A DNA stretch of 64,000 bases from Mesostigma viride (GCA_009746045.1 RPFO01001511.1:124001-188000); one strand, 5' to 3'; counted from the first letter of the stretch, positions 23,501 to 35,086 are shown. A program made the numbers and translations. Notes: generated by a model not told the origin, from the sequence alone.

Positions 23501-24809
23501 TTATCAATGAGCCAAACAGTGCAGGCTTGACTAGGTATGCACTTGGCGCACAACCATGACACCGCATATACGAGACCAAGCCCCTCACCCGCATGGCTAT
23601 CCATATCTATAACGGCCCTACCGCTGCACAAGGCAGCCCCTACATCGGTGTTTCCAGCCCCCTCACCTGCATGCGCATGATGCGGCTAAACCAACACACT
23701 GTCTTCTATACAACCCCCCCTCACATACACGCTATTTATATCCACAGCGTCCCCCTCACCTGCGCGCGGATGATGTGGTTGAACTGGCGTGCTGTCGGCC
23801 GACATGCCGCCATCTCCATCGACAACAGCACGCTCGTCGCATCATCCCACCGGCCCTCCGCACACAGCGCCTCGATCACCAGATCAAACACCTCAAGCGT
23901 GGGCGAGTACCCCACGCTGATCCCCCGGTCATAGCACCTCAGCGCCTCCTTGACGCAGCCAGCATAAAAGAGCTCGGTCACCAGCACCAGCCACGCGGGG
24001 GAGGACTCGTAACCGGCCCGTTCCATCGCCCCCAGGGACTTTTCGGCCTTTTGAGCATCGCCCACCATCGCGTACGCGCGCACGAGCTCGATGTACGTCT
24101 CCATGAGGGCTTTATCGCCGGATGCGTGCTGGCGGCGCATCGCGCCCAGGGCGCCGTCGGGGTCCCTGGCGCGGACGTAAGCGACCACCACGCCATGGTA
24201 CGCGCGCGGGCCGGGGCGGAGGCCAGCATTAGACATCTGGACCAGGGCGTTCTCGGCGCCGGCAGGGTCCCCTGCCTTGGCGCGCTCCACGATGCGCTCC
24301 AAAAATGGCCGACGTTCTTCTTTGGAACCCTCGTATTGCCGCTGCATCTCCCGGCCTTGGTTAAAACGCTTCCGGCTGGGTTCCTCTTCGTCCTCGCCCT
24401 CGGGGGCGGCCCCGTCCTCGTCCTCGTCGTACTCGTCATCGGCGTACGCGTCGCGTGCGTCCTGGTCATCCTCGTAATTTTGGCTGGCGTTGGGGGCGCG
24501 GTCCAGGGACGCCATGGCACGCCACAGCCCTCTGCTGCCTCTATGTAATTCATGACCGGGACCGGTCAGGCGGGGCGAAATTAGGCGCTGCTGTTCTACG
24601 GCTTGCCGCTCTGAACAGAAGTAGCCTCCCAGAAAGCCAACATGGAGCTTGTGCTCTCTACGAAACAGCGTCTCCTTGGCTAGATGGGAGGAAAAAGTGC
24701 GCGATTGGCAGCGCAGACGGTTGCTAAACACGTCGGGGGTCAGTTGACTAGCGTCGAGAGGCCGGCGGGACGCGAGCAGCGAGACAGACGAGCTAATTAT
24801 TGTCTGCAT
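17514..24809 (-). CDS. pTAC3: plastid pTAC3-like SAP/PPR protein, three exons
   Basis: Exons (minus strand): 24809-23760, 21966-18790, 17891-17514 (stop TAG), all joined in phase 0; about 1,534 residues. pTAC3 is a subunit associated with the plastid-encoded RNA polymerase in transcriptionally active chromosomes. Residues 1-45 are Ser/Arg-rich, like a chloroplast transit peptide. An acidic stretch lies at about 113-143. PPR-type helical repeats run from about 165 to 440 and cross the first splice with correct 35-residue spacing (PTARQFNHIIRAQ to PDVHSFNHLIRGYARAG). A second acidic run lies near 790-815. A SAP DNA-binding motif lies at about 1145-1185 (TKLKVSDLKTELEFLGQ, RPALYKRLQEARG). The C-terminal exon again looks PPR-like (NELAIAMGVLDKVERLGYAA). 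It is longer than the land-plant protein (about 900 residues) because of Ala/Ser/Gly-rich linkers. A second start at MASLDRAP (residue 99) is possible but would lose the transit peptide. Confidence 0.85.
18198..18270 (-). mobile_element. short repeat element terminus inside pTAC3 intron 2
   Basis: A 73-bp terminal piece of the 2198-2436 element, with GGCAGGCTCGAGCTCCCATG and the terminus TCTCCTTGA followed by T. It is flanked by a short palindrome, ATCTTAAGATATTAAGAT. Confidence 0.6.
18567..18731 (-). repeat. two echoes of the pTAC3 exon 2 donor edge
   Basis: The plus-strand sequence at the exon 2 donor (18785 on, CTCACCTGCGGGAAGACAAA) recurs as CTCACGTGCGGGAAGACAAA at 18681 and as TCACCTGCGGGAAACAAAG at 18568. 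In each case similarity extends some 45 bases into the former exon side (GGCCCACTCC, GCCCAATCC). Spacings are 104 and 114 bp. The copies lie in intron 2 and are not in the reading frame. Confidence 0.8.
23581..23705 (-). repeat. two echoes of the pTAC3 exon 1 donor edge
   Basis: The exon 1 donor edge (plus strand from 23752, CCCCTCACCTGCGCGCGGAT) is repeated at about 23657 as CCCCTCACCTGCATGCGCAT, with similarity continuing about 45 bases (GATGCGGCTAAACC against GATGTGGTTGAACT). A weaker copy, CCCCTCACCCGCATGGC, is at 23581. Both lie in intron 1, directly downstream of the true donor. Confidence 0.75.
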
Positions 24810-27306
24810 CCTCAAAAATAAATGGAATCACTGCGCTGCGGGATGAACTATCAACCTTGCGTCATTGCCTTCACGCACGTCGCTTCGTTTTCATCTCTCT
24901 CTCTTGGCCTCACAGTGACAAAGCTGCCGGGGACCAACCGCACCGCCAATGCTTGGCGCATTCGGGTCTTAGCATGCCATGCATGCACCTCAGCCGGGGT
25001 GGCATTGCCGGCATCGCCCAGGGCGGCTATGACAGCGGCTTTTTCTCGCTCGAACTGACGAATTCCTAACTACTCAGCGGCTCATCATCATCATCATCAT
25101 CACCGCATGTGACATAAACAAAAGAGCTGACCACGCCCGCCACCGCGAGCTTGCCCTCGACCTGTTTTTTCTCGGATGAAGCAGCTGCGTTCGTTACCAG
25201 CGTATGCACGGCGCCATACTGCCGCAGGGCGCAGGCCCGCAGCGGGCATTCCGCTCAGACTTGGGCGTTTTGGGTGCTTATACGGATGGACGCTGGGGCG
25301 GCGGATCGACCGGTTTCGGCCCGTTGCGCGGCGGGGTTTTTAGTAGCTTTCATCAGCCTTGCTCGGGCAAGACCGAAAAGCCGGGGAATTATTAGTATCA
25401 GCCAGTAGGAGATCTCTCGCGCCCAAATATCCGGACCTTTTGGCGCGCTGGCGGACCCTTTTCCGGCCCGCTTGATGGCAGGTGTCATCGTTGGTGCCAC
25501 GTAGGCCTGTGGCCTCAGCGAGCCTTTTTAGCCGAAACGGTGAAACCGTGCCCGGAGCTGATGCAAGACCCAAGATCACATTTATTAGCATGGATACAAG
25601 TTTTGCGGGCTTCGCCCGCGACATTAGAGCTTGTACTTTTTGTGGCCGGTCCCCGGCCAGGGAGCCCCGGCTAGGGAGATGTGAGTCACCACGTACCTCC
25701 GTCGAGTGCCAAGTGGCGCTAGTCCCGCCAAGGAGCGCGCGCTAGCTTTAGAGTTTCGACCACAACATTCATGGAGTTTGGCAAAAGGGTGAAGGAAAAA
25801 TTCAAAAAAAATCCCAATGGCAATGAAGGCTCGAACCCAGTACATCTCGATTTCTTGTATGATGAGGTGTGCCTTGGCGCCTGAAGTCTACGTAAGCAAC
25901 TCTTGGAGAAGTTGCACAATATGTACATTGCTAAAAAGGGACAAACCGCGCAACCGGCGCAGTGGACGGAGCTCGCGAACTACTTGCGGAGTTCAAGCTC
26001 CAGATTGACTGCTACCCCTGCACGGGACCGCGATGCGCGCGGGGATGCGTGACCTCGCCAAACCCGCAGACAGCAGGGGAAAATCGCTTACAGGCGGTCG
26101 AGCAGCGGAAAATCCACGTGTGAGCTTCCCGCGCGTTTGTAACGGGATTTCGTTAATGGAAAGTTTGGTCCAACAGCCCAAAAGTTTGCGACGGTTATAT
26201 CTGGAGCTCGCGAACACAGGACATCGCAGAGTTTGGCTCCTGCTGCAATCTGGGCATACGGACCTCTGCCAAATGGCTCATCTGGATGTAACGCTTCAGA
26301 AACCTCAAAAATGGGCGCGCCGTGGTTTGACCTTTTCGTGATTGGTCGCAACGAAATTTCGCGCAGCTCATTCGTCAAGCGGACTGTAAGTCGCGCCGCT
26401 GAGTGGCTGGAGCCGAAAGCCGTTCGAAAGAGTGTTAGCTAAAATTGTGCCAAGGCTGCGTTTTACAAGCTTTAGTATATATGTTGATGGTGCGATAACG
26501 ATAATCCATATCCACCATGGATCTGCTGAAGCCAGGATATTAAGGGGTGAAGTCGTCGAAATCGAGGTCAATTGAGGTGGCAGGGGTATTGACGAGGTAA
26601 TCTGAAGGGCCAGTTTAGCAACGCTCCGCGGTCGGGTTGTTCTTGATCACATTACCAGTTTGAACACGATGATGGATTGCTAAGATTTTAGATGCCAAAT
26701 GAATCTGCCGGCAGCATTGAAAGGCAGTCGCTGGAAGCATATTTTAAAGGCGACGTCATGTGGCAGGGATAGCCTTACCAATAATATCCTAATGACGCAC
26801 CTGGCTGTGCATGTAGACGCATGGTCGTTTCGCTTTCATCATGACCGACATGATCGATAAATCGAGTAAAGCGCGTGGTTTTGACAAGACGGTAAAGTTA
26901 GACATATCTCCTGCCATTTGGCCCCCACCGTTACTTGGCGAGCATGCGATAAGGTGTGTAGGCGAGCCTGCGGAAAAATTCCCTTGCTTTGCTGTGGACT
27001 AAGTATGGCTAAAGTTATAATGCGTTTTGAGTTTACGACTTGAGGCGAGCTTCCTTGGCGGCATGCTTCAATTTGCAGATCGGCATATGCATGCAGATTG
27101 AGGGATTGTGATTGTAACTCGGAGCATGGGAAGTATAGCAGTGCGTGTGATGGTATAGATGCTCGGCTGGCGGGTCGCTGGAGGGGTGTGAGTTCGTGGC
27201 ATTACAATAACCAGCACACCGTTTTCGCCTGTGCTGCACGCCATTGTTTTCCATTTACTTATAACAAGCACGTGACTTATAGGTTGTGTGCAAAAGAGAG
27301 ACAGTG
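24810..27306. other. pTAC3 upstream region and unassigned sequence
   Basis: The first few hundred bases must hold the pTAC3 promoter; I see no clear core element. A short (ATC)n is at 25087-25105. Open frames at 25151-25845, 26033-26571 and 27033-27310 overlap in opposite strands, lack family signatures and are not called. Confidence 0.45.
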
Positions 27307-27311
27307 ACACA

Positions 27312-27656
27312 AGTTAAAGCCCGACCGGCTCAGCTATGGCGGTCGGTCACGTTGAGCTTGGGATAAGGTGAACACAGAGAACTGCTGTCGGAGCTGGCCC
27401 ACCACTGGTTTATGTCTTAGCCAGCAAACCCTATCCGGTTAGCCGTAACCGTGGGACAAGCTAGCTGTCCGTACCGACCCGGATAAGGCCCCGGACTGGG
27501 GCCTAGGTGGCGCCGGCCCTAGGCGCCGCCCTTAGACCGGTCGACCGCATCGGACCGCCGGATTATAGCCGGCGGCTTAGCGGACGCTAGCGGAAGGCGT
27601 GCGGACGGACATGGGGAACTTAGAGCCAGATCCTAGGGCTCTAGAGTTACTCAACT
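27312..27656 (-). repeat. copia-1 3' LTR
   Basis: It starts AGTTAAAGCCCGACCGG and ends AGTTACTCAACT. It matches 42604-42952 by eye except for a 4-base indel near the edge. Flanked by the ACACA duplication on its left. Confidence 0.9.
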
Positions 27657-28032
27657 CCGACATACTCTTTTGTTCTTTGATTAATTATCAAAATAATTAC
27701 ATCAAATGCAGACCATACAAAACCCTCTAAGGTAGGTAACTCAAGGGGGCCTCAAGGCCGTCAAAATCACCACGGTATCGACCCGCGCCCTTGTGATCAC
27801 ACATGAATAGTGATGTAATAAGTATCGAGAAAAAAACAACTATGCCACCAGACAAAAGGTGACCCATTTATTAGGACCAGTGACCCGCCGACGGGCCCAA
27901 GGCACCGTCCAACGTGGCTAGGGTATGGTCAGGACAAGCAAAAAAACTACCACCAGATACTCGTGAATGCTAGCAACACAGGGTGAGTTATGGCTGTATT
28001 CATAAAGCGCCCGAGCCGTAACCCTGTGTGGC

Positions 28033-29934
28033 TCACGGGTGTTGCATCGTCATGCGCTTGCGCAACACTGCGTACTGCGGGGCAGCCTCCCGCGCCTCCT
28101 TGGTGAGTGCATCCGCGGGATTGAGTTCATCCGCGATGTGCTGGAGACGCGTGACGCAGGAGGCCGCCTCAGCGAGTACGAGGTAATCAACGTCCTGTGA
28201 CCGCGCATAGGGATTGTCAAGGAAGGCCAAACAACTTTGTGAGTCAGTGTGCACCGTGCTAGTCCAGTGAAGAGTGAACCCACACGAGCCAAATACCCAA
28301 CCCAGCAAGTACCGCAGCCACATGCCATGTGAGATAGCTGAAACAATGCCCCGGCATTCAGCCGTGTTGGGGCTAGTGGCAATGCGGCTGTGCAAGCGCG
28401 AGTACCAATCTAACAACATGCCAGGCTGTCCCTCATTGCTAATAAAGAACAGTGCCCCCATGCGGGCCCGCACTTGGCTGACTGTGCGCGTCTCTAGATT
28501 AGCATCCGTCACTATCTCGAGGTGCACCGGCTGTGAGCAATCGAGCCCACGAAGCACAATGCCGGGCGTCATGGCCAGCTGCCGCCGAACATGAATGGAC
28601 CCTAGTCCTTCCAGCACATCATCGGGCAGGCGAGCGAGCACCGCCAAATCAGGTGCCACCGTGTCCGCCAACCACCCGAGCTTGCCCTTAACCGAGGGCC
28701 CATGGGTTGCCAACAGCGGGGACGGGAGGTCGGCCAGCAGGTCAACCACATAGTTGCGGCTATCCTGCATGTGCATGACCCATTCGCCAGAACGCGAATC
28801 CCGCTGCAACGTAGACTGCACGCCGCAAAACACCACGGGTTTACCCTCCTCATGATCCACCGCCCTGCCCAGGGGAAACTTAGCCGCCACTGCAGCAAGA
28901 AACTGGGTAGCAAAGGTGCGAGGTGCCACCAGCTTGAAGTCATCGCCATGCCACACGAAGAGGGCTGGCTCGCCAGGGACGCCGGTGGGGACCACAAAGA
29001 AGTTAGGATCCGCGCGATGGTACGTGGCCCCTAAGCTCTGCAAGACCTCCTCCGCGGAAATGCGGAAGATGATGGGAGAGCTCTGCAGCCCCTCCACCCC
29101 TGTCAACAGCTCGATATACTCGCTGCCAATGGTGCCATCCTGCCAGACCACCGGGACCTTCACCACGTAGCGGGTGCCTTGCCATGTTTGCTGCGCGACC
29201 CCAGCGTCGCTGTGGAGGAATGCCCGCTGAAAGTCACCGCACCACATCCCGTAGTCCTTGCCCGCGTTCCGCTTGCCCAAGTAGATGACCGTCAGTAGCC
29301 GATGCGAAACATGGTTGAGCCCAGGGGTATAAAGATCCTTGGCGTCCAGCGGGGAGGACCCCTTCGTCTCCGTGACCACGGGCCTTACCCGGAACACCAC
29401 CGAAGAGTTGGTCTCGTCCGGCTTGTAGGTGAGCACGAACTTCAACCGCAACCGCGTGGCCCCGGCTGGCACACTCTCCAATCCTCGGTAGACCTCGCGC
29501 TCTCGCCACTGCTCCTTGGCTCGAATGAACGCGTCGCGCCACAAAGCAAACTTGAGAGGATCTTGACAGTCCAGGACAAGTTGCTCCCACGTCACAGGGC
29601 TATCCGCCGCCAGTGAGTGTGAGTGGAGGCCGAAGCTGCGCGGGTGCCAATCCTGAGGCTGAATGATGGACTGGACGAGCGGCGGTGTGGAAAACGCCGC
29701 CATCGGTAAGCGCCGCACGACGCCGGGCTGCCCGACCACCACCCCCAATGGAGCGTGGTACTCGCGAAGCGGGATGCTTCCCACCCCCGCGACTGACAGC
29801 AAGTCAGCGGACACTGAGAACCCCGGGTATGATACGAAAGGTTCGCCCAGCAAGGCCACATCCTCGTAGCCATCCACGACGTGAAACGGCGTGTCAATGC
29901 CCAACACCGGCAGCACCACCATCCCGGTAACTTG
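28033..29934 (-). CDS. copia-1 reverse transcriptase / RNase H (with end of protease-like domain)
   Basis: One uninterrupted frame of about 630 residues. Its first residues finish the protease-like domain (GIDTPFHVVDGYEDVALLGE). The RT then shows motif A, GDFQRAFLHSD (about residue 228), and LLTGVEGLQSSPIIFRIS. Motif C is FVWHGDDFKLV (about residue 322), where Copia elements normally have YVDD. RNase H follows with IVTDANLETRT, AECRGIVSAI, HTDSQSCLAFLDNPYA and a final DELNPADALTKEA, typical of Ty1/Copia. The ATG at 29922 is not the native start; the frame comes from upstream across the insertion point. Confidence 0.9.
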   Translation of the reverse strand, partial: QVTGMVVLPVLGIDTPFHVVDGYEDVALLGEPFVSYPGFSVSADLLSVAGVGSIPLREYHAPLGVVVGQPGVVRRLPMAAFSTPPLVQSIIQPQDWHPRSFGLHSHSLAADSPVTWEQLVLDCQDPLKFALWRDAFIRAKEQWREREVYRGLESVPAGATRLRLKFVLTYKPDETNSSVVFRVRPVVTETKGSSPLDAKDLYTPGLNHVSHRLLTVIYLGKRNAGKDYGMWCGDFQRAFLHSDAGVAQQTWQGTRYVVKVPVVWQDGTIGSEYIELLTGVEGLQSSPIIFRISAEEVLQSLGATYHRADPNFFVVPTGVPGEPALFVWHGDDFKLVAPRTFATQFLAAVAAKFPLGRAVDHEEGKPVVFCGVQSTLQRDSRSGEWVMHMQDSRNYVVDLLADLPSPLLATHGPSVKGKLGWLADTVAPDLAVLARLPDDVLEGLGSIHVRRQLAMTPGIVLRGLDCSQPVHLEIVTDANLETRTVSQVRARMGALFFISNEGQPGMLLDWYSRLHSRIATSPNTAECRGIVSAISHGMWLRYLLGWVFGSCGFTLHWTSTVHTDSQSCLAFLDNPYARSQDVDYLVLAEAASCVTRLQHIADELNPADALTKEAREAAPQYAVLRKRMTMQHP

Positions 29935-30455
29935 AGTTATTCTAGGGCTTCAGGCCTAGACTATCAGTACACGTGGCGTTGTCCCCGTCTCCCAAGTGGG
30001 ATACGGACATGGACGGTAGTGTAGTACACTGGACATATCTCTACTAGGATTTAGATCCGCACGTGCCATGATGGGCACGTGGGTGCTAGATATTAGCACT
30101 GAGATATGTAGTGCACACGCACGTGGGTATTCACGTGGTAGGGTTTATGAGCTGTGATGCAGACCACAAGGTGGCTGCAGTGCTAGTCCTGTACGGAGGT
30201 CCTAGGGGAGGTCCAGGATCGTCCACGTAGTGCTGTTAGGCAGTCGTTGCCTGCGGGCATCGTATCAGTCCTAGCTGGAGTAGATCTAGCTGGACGGAGC
30301 CAGCACCTCATTGGTTAGCACTAGTACAGGATAGCTAGGTTACCCTAACCTACGTGCCCATGCAATCCAGCTTGGCAAGCTTGCATGGGTTGATATTATG
30401 CCAGCCATTGCATAATCCAACACACGTTCGCATCCATTGCACGAGTGCCATAACT
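29935..30455 (+). repeat. copia-2 5' LTR
   Basis: 521 bp, AGTTAT...ATAACT ends. It contains the inverted motif GCACGTGCCATGATGGGCACGTG. Promoter and polyadenylation signals are expected here but were not resolved. Confidence 0.92.
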
Positions 30456-30486
30456 TGCATTTATAAAAACTCTCTCATTTTTAAAG

Positions 30487-31787
30487 ATGTCGAACGTTTC
30501 CAATACCGATTACTCTTCGGAGTCAAGCCTGTCCCCATCGTCCGAAGATTTGGACTACCGGGCGGCAGTGCGGGGCCGGCAGGGTCGGGACGATCACGCT
30601 GGCAGCGATGCCGGCAGTGGTCGCTCGTCTTCGGACGAGGACCAGCGGTTCCTGGATCAGTTGGCGGCGCGGCCGCCGCTATACAATGTATGGCGTCCCA
30701 ACGCACCACCGGCGGAAGGGCAGCCCACGGCCCCCGAGCTGGTCACGGGGCCGGGGAGGGTGGTGCCGGTATTGGGGACATACCGTCAGATGGCTACGAC
30801 GAGGACGAGGACCTCGTGGATCTCGAGTTGCCGGAGGACAAGGAGAAACGCGAGGAGCTGCTCCGCCGAGAGGCAGAGCGCATTCGGCAGGAGGCCCAGC
30901 TCCGCAGAGAGCTGGAGCAACAGCGCGAGCTGGAGGCTCAGCGCGAGGCTCAGCTGCGGGCAGAGACTGAGATGGACAGGACAGCCCGGGTGCTCGCGGA
31001 GCGGCAGCAGGAGCGGGATCGCGTGGCCAGGGCAGGTCTGCGCGCGGGGCCGACAGGTGCGCGAGAGGCGCCCCCATACGTTCTCCGCAAGAAGAACGAG
31101 CTTTACACCTTTGCGCACAGGCGCACAGCGCGCTCCTTTAGGCGAATGGCTGGAGATGTGCTGCAGGAGACCGACTCGTCGGTGGAGATGCAGCCAGGAG
31201 CGCGGGGAGAGGAGCTGGTTTTGATGGACCCGGCCATGGTGGAGGCAGAGCGTCTGGCCAAGATAGAGTACGCCAGGCATTGCCAGCGGAAGGCCAAGAG
31301 GGCAATGGTGCGGTCCATGGCGGAGAACAGTTTGGCTAGGGAGCGCGCAGCCAGGGAGGCGCAGCATCGGGAGATGAAGCGACTTCGTGCGAAGGCGCAC
31401 GACGCCGCGGAGAAGACCCGGCGTCACCAGGCGCGGCTGGACGCAGCCTTGAAGAGGTCGGAGGCGACACTGGCAACGATGGTGGGCCCGGCGAGGCGTG
31501 AGCAGGAGGCCCGGCTGGCGAGGAAGAGCCGGCGTAATGCGCGTGCCCTAGACAGGCGCATGCGCAAGGAGGAGCGGGCTCTGCGCAGGTATCAGGAGGC
31601 GGCCAGGACCTGGGCTCTGCAGGGAGAATTCGGAGACGCAATCCGGTTTGAGCGTGGTCTGGCGCCACATGAGCCGCTGCCTGAGGAGGCTGTATTGGAC
31701 TTCATGCGTACCCCACAGCAAGCAAGGGCTCAGCGAGGAACGGCCTTGTTAAACGCGCGTGAGCGTGTTCGCGCTGGCGCAGACACA
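30487..31787 (+). CDS. copia-2 N-terminal charged coiled-coil protein (frameshifted)
   Basis: It starts MSNVSNTDYSSESSLSPSSE at 30487, with a Ser/Asp-rich head to about 30770, then changes frame. It continues as a strongly charged Glu/Arg-rich helix (EKREELLRREAERIRQEAQL and similar) for about 330 residues. No family is recognised. It sits where Copia gag usually begins. A C11 run at about 31791-31801 separates it from the MQTDTDLELDRI gag frame, so the two could be one protein if that run is miscounted. copia-1 has no such region. Confidence 0.55.
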
Positions 31788-32118
31788 CCCTACCCCCCCC
31801 CCCACACCCACACACACCATGCAGACCGACACGGACCTGGAGCTGGACCGCATCGCTGCACTACTCCACCAGGAGCTGGATGCAGCGGAGGCCAACCCGA
31901 CCAAGCGGGCGCGGGCAGCAGAGGCAGTAGAGCACCTGCTGAAGGCCGCCAAGCGGGTCCGCCAAGGAAAGTGGCAGGAGGGGTGTGGACCATCGTCTAC
32001 GCCCCAGCGGTCGCATCCAGAGGAGGATGGTGACGAGGGGAAGGACGGGGGAGCACCAGGGGGAGGGGCACCAGCAAGCACCGGGGGTATGGCGGGCGAC
32101 AGCAACGCTGGAGCGGCA

Positions 32119-32217
32119 ACCCAGCAGCAGCAGCAGCCACAGCATCAGCAGCAGCAGCAGCAGCAGCGGCAGCATCAGCAACAGCAACCGCAGCAGCAGC
32201 AGCAGCAGCAGCAGCAA
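32119..32217 (+). repeat. CAG-rich polyglutamine tract
   Basis: Imperfect CAG/CAA repeat encoding Gln with scattered His, Arg and Pro inside copia-2 gag. Confidence 0.9.
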
Positions 32218-32417
32218 CCTCATCCACAAGCGACTGTCGCTGTACCACAGCGACCCAGGTTTGATGCATCCCGCAGGGAAGATAGGATTACCTTCCCAGG
32301 TCTAGCTGAGGGATATGTGCAGGAGGACGCACTTGAGTTTCTTTTCAAGATAGAACATTCTTGGTCCCATGATAACATCCGTGATTGGTTTCCTGCTCTC
32401 AGGGTGTCTAACACAAT

Positions 32418-34168
32418 CAGAGTGAGATCATACGCCGTATAATACGGTATAATACGGTATAATACGTAATACGCTGGCTTTGAGCGTATGATTTATACGT
32501 TATAATACGTTTTAGCGTATAATGACGTATAATACCGTATTATACCGTATGATGGCGTGTTTTCCGCGTTTTTTTTACGTTTTGCGCGGCTAGGATGCCA
32601 GAACGACAGGGCAACGATTTGAAGCCACAGATTTCGTATCTCTACTATAAGTACTGACCCGTCTGAACTTTCACAATTCGACGCGATCTTATTTTGACAT
32701 TGTGGTGCACAGTGCGCGCACCGTGCGGAGGTGGCCATGGCGACGTGCGTTCCGTTAAAATATGGCTAATCCGGCGGGCGACAGGCGAAAAAATTAAGCC
32801 GATGGTTAAAAGTGATGTTCTATTATGATGTTTCATAGCAAGATCTGCACTATTTGCAAATTCGCTGCCTTTGTTGGTACAGATTTGCACGGGGGTCTCA
32901 TCCAACGTCAATTTGGCCGCGATGAATAATCTAGCATGTGTGCCTGCGACGGTAGAACTCGACATTCGTGGGTTATTTTGATGCAGCAAGAGGCGTTTAG
33001 TAACGGACACCATGAAAATAACCTAAGCATCTTCGATCTGCGGCCATTTCCTGTCATTTCTAAAATGATTTCGTTCAGGCCTGCGCGATCCGCGGTTAAT
33101 CCATCCATGGCTGGCTGGCTTTTCTTGCGCGCCTGGGTAGGAAATAATGCCGGCCGTGGTACGTTGATTTGCCGCATGTCACCGCCCAGTCTGTTTGCGC
33201 TCTTAATGAACCTGGCATGAAACTTTTTGCGCCGTTTCTGGGTTTTTCTTGCTATTTTGTTCTCCACTTGTTGCAGTTGTGCTATCAGATTTTCCGCAGC
33301 TTTCAATGGTTTTCCTTACGCTGCGTATGCCATGCTTCCTAAAGCTACCCAGAATTGATCGGGCAGTTATCTGGCTTTGCTACGCTTCCTGTATGGAGGT
33401 TTTCACACGGTAGACATTCTATATTGCGTAGTCAAGGACCCTAGCTGCCTGGGAGCGGCATCACCGTTGCAAGGAGCTGGCGAGCTCATAGACGCCTGTC
33501 ATGCTCTTCAGCCTGCTGGAAAACAAGGTTGTTGTATGGAAGGTGAGAATATGTGAGTTACTTATCACATCCCCACCTGTTTAGCCTCCGTGGTTCCCCA
33601 ACGGGGACACGAGATTAATTAATATTAATTAATTAATTCAGTTAATTAATTAATTAATGCACACCACGAGTCACACACCTGTATAGTCACATGCAGCTCA
33701 GTATATTCACATAGCATCGCACCATGCAAACATACTACATGCATTAATTGTATACTACTGTAGTATTTGCGTGCATGCACAGCCACATATATATATTAAA
33801 ATATATAATTACTTGCATCAAAGTGAAGGCACCCAAGTAAACATAACCAATATAAAGCCACATATATACACATACACACAATTATGCATGCGCACGTTTA
33901 CATTCTCAGTATTACATGCAATACATCGATCGTGTCCACAATATCCACCGTATAGAGTATAGCCGAGGGTAGGGCAACCTTGGATTATGTCCAAAACAGT
34001 GTTAAAAACATGTGGATTGATGGTGGGTGTCTTAAAATGTGTAAAATCAGAGTATTCTGAGTGTGTCCGTACGAAAACGTATAATACCGTATTATACCGT
34101 ATTATACCGTATTATACATTATACTCCACCGTGACCGTATAACGCGTATAACGTACGATCTCACTCTG
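32418..34168. mobile_element. hAT-type DNA transposon, non-autonomous, nested in copia-2 gag
   Basis: 1,751 bp. Terminal inverted repeats are CAGAGTGAGATCATACG at the left and its inverse with one mismatch at the right. The 8-bp target duplication AACACAAT is at 32410-32417 and 34169-34176. CAG ends plus 8-bp duplication define hAT. Both ends carry many subterminal repeats (TATAATACGG, ATACCGTATT), the usual transposase-binding layout. Internal open frames (for example 33306-32908 and 33013-32645 on the minus strand) show no transposase motif, so it probably moved in trans. An AATT run with CCCCAACGGGGACACG lies at about 33595-33660. Confidence 0.9.
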
Positions 34169-35086
34169 AACACAATCCACCAATCTGCACCTAGCATCAA
34201 ACAAATGGTTCAGATGTATGAGAGGAGGGCCAGCACACCTGGGGCAGAGGAGGTGCAAATCTTCACAGAATTCATAGCAGACCTAAAAGGGCTGTTGACC
34301 AAGGGGGAACACCTGCAGGCTCTCAAGGGGTTCACCTGGTTGGCCTCGTACAAAGTCAACAAGTCTGACTACGTACGTGATAACAAACAGTTTGTCCTGT
34401 ACATAGACAGGGACGAGGAGTTGAAGAAACTCAACTCCAAGTACCTGATCCATCAGTGGCTCACCAAAGCTGAGCTGGACAAGAACACCAATGCAGTTCT
34501 GCTGGCTGGCCTTAAAGACAAGTGGGATGATTTTAGGGGGGCCATGTTGTTCATTCAGCAGAGCCTAGAACCCTTCTCAACTGTCAAGGAACCCAAGGTT
34601 AACAAGGTCCAAGGGGGGGGTGGTCAGGACGGTGCAGGTCCTAGCAGGAAGAAGCTCATCAAGGAGGTGGTAGCTCAGGTCAAGGCGGTGTTCAAGGGTC
34701 CCCAGCAAGGTAAGAAGGCAGGGGGTCATCCAAGCAGCAGGGAAATCAGACAAGGGGGGAAAGGGGAACCCAGGCAGTAAGGCTGGGTCCTCCCAGGGGC
34801 CTAGTCAGAAAGGTAAGCCTCATGACTCCACCCTGTATTGCACCAGGTGCTCATGCAAGGGGCATGAGAGGGATGATTGCTGGAAGGGCAAACCCGAACT
34901 TGGATCTGATGTGGATGTATGCCCAGGTTGCTGGGAGCCCCGCCACCCGTTACCTGCAGGGGGACGCTGCAACAAGCCCAGGAAGGGAGCCTCAACGGGG
35001 CGCCCCAACAAACAAGCCAGCACTCAGGACGACTGTAAGTCTCCTGTACCCTGGTTTCTCAATGGCCGTGTACCTTCATTTGCTCT

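Larger units (their letters stand above)
31819..34780 (+). pseudogene. copia-2 gag, split by hAT element
   Basis: The left part is 31819-32417 (MQTDTDLELDRIAALLHQEL, a polyglutamine tract from CAG repeats at 32119-32217, then VQEDALEFLFKIEHSW). The right part is 34169-34780 (MVQMYERRASTPGAEE, KYLIHQWLTKAELD). Deleting the hAT element and one copy of its 8-bp duplication joins the two in frame. After 34780 the frame changes to reach the zinc-knuckle region at about 34830-35010 (YCTRCSCKGHERDDC, CPGCWEPRHP). Gag would form the virus-like particle and bind element RNA. Confidence 0.75.

Noticed and set aside
25624-25928. Possible tRNA from GGGTTCGAGCC on the minus strand
   Set aside because: No box A or cloverleaf could be drawn upstream at the right distance.
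32645-33306. Minus-strand frames inside the hAT element as transposase
   Set aside because: Short, mutually overlapping, and without the hAT dimerisation or catalytic motifs.
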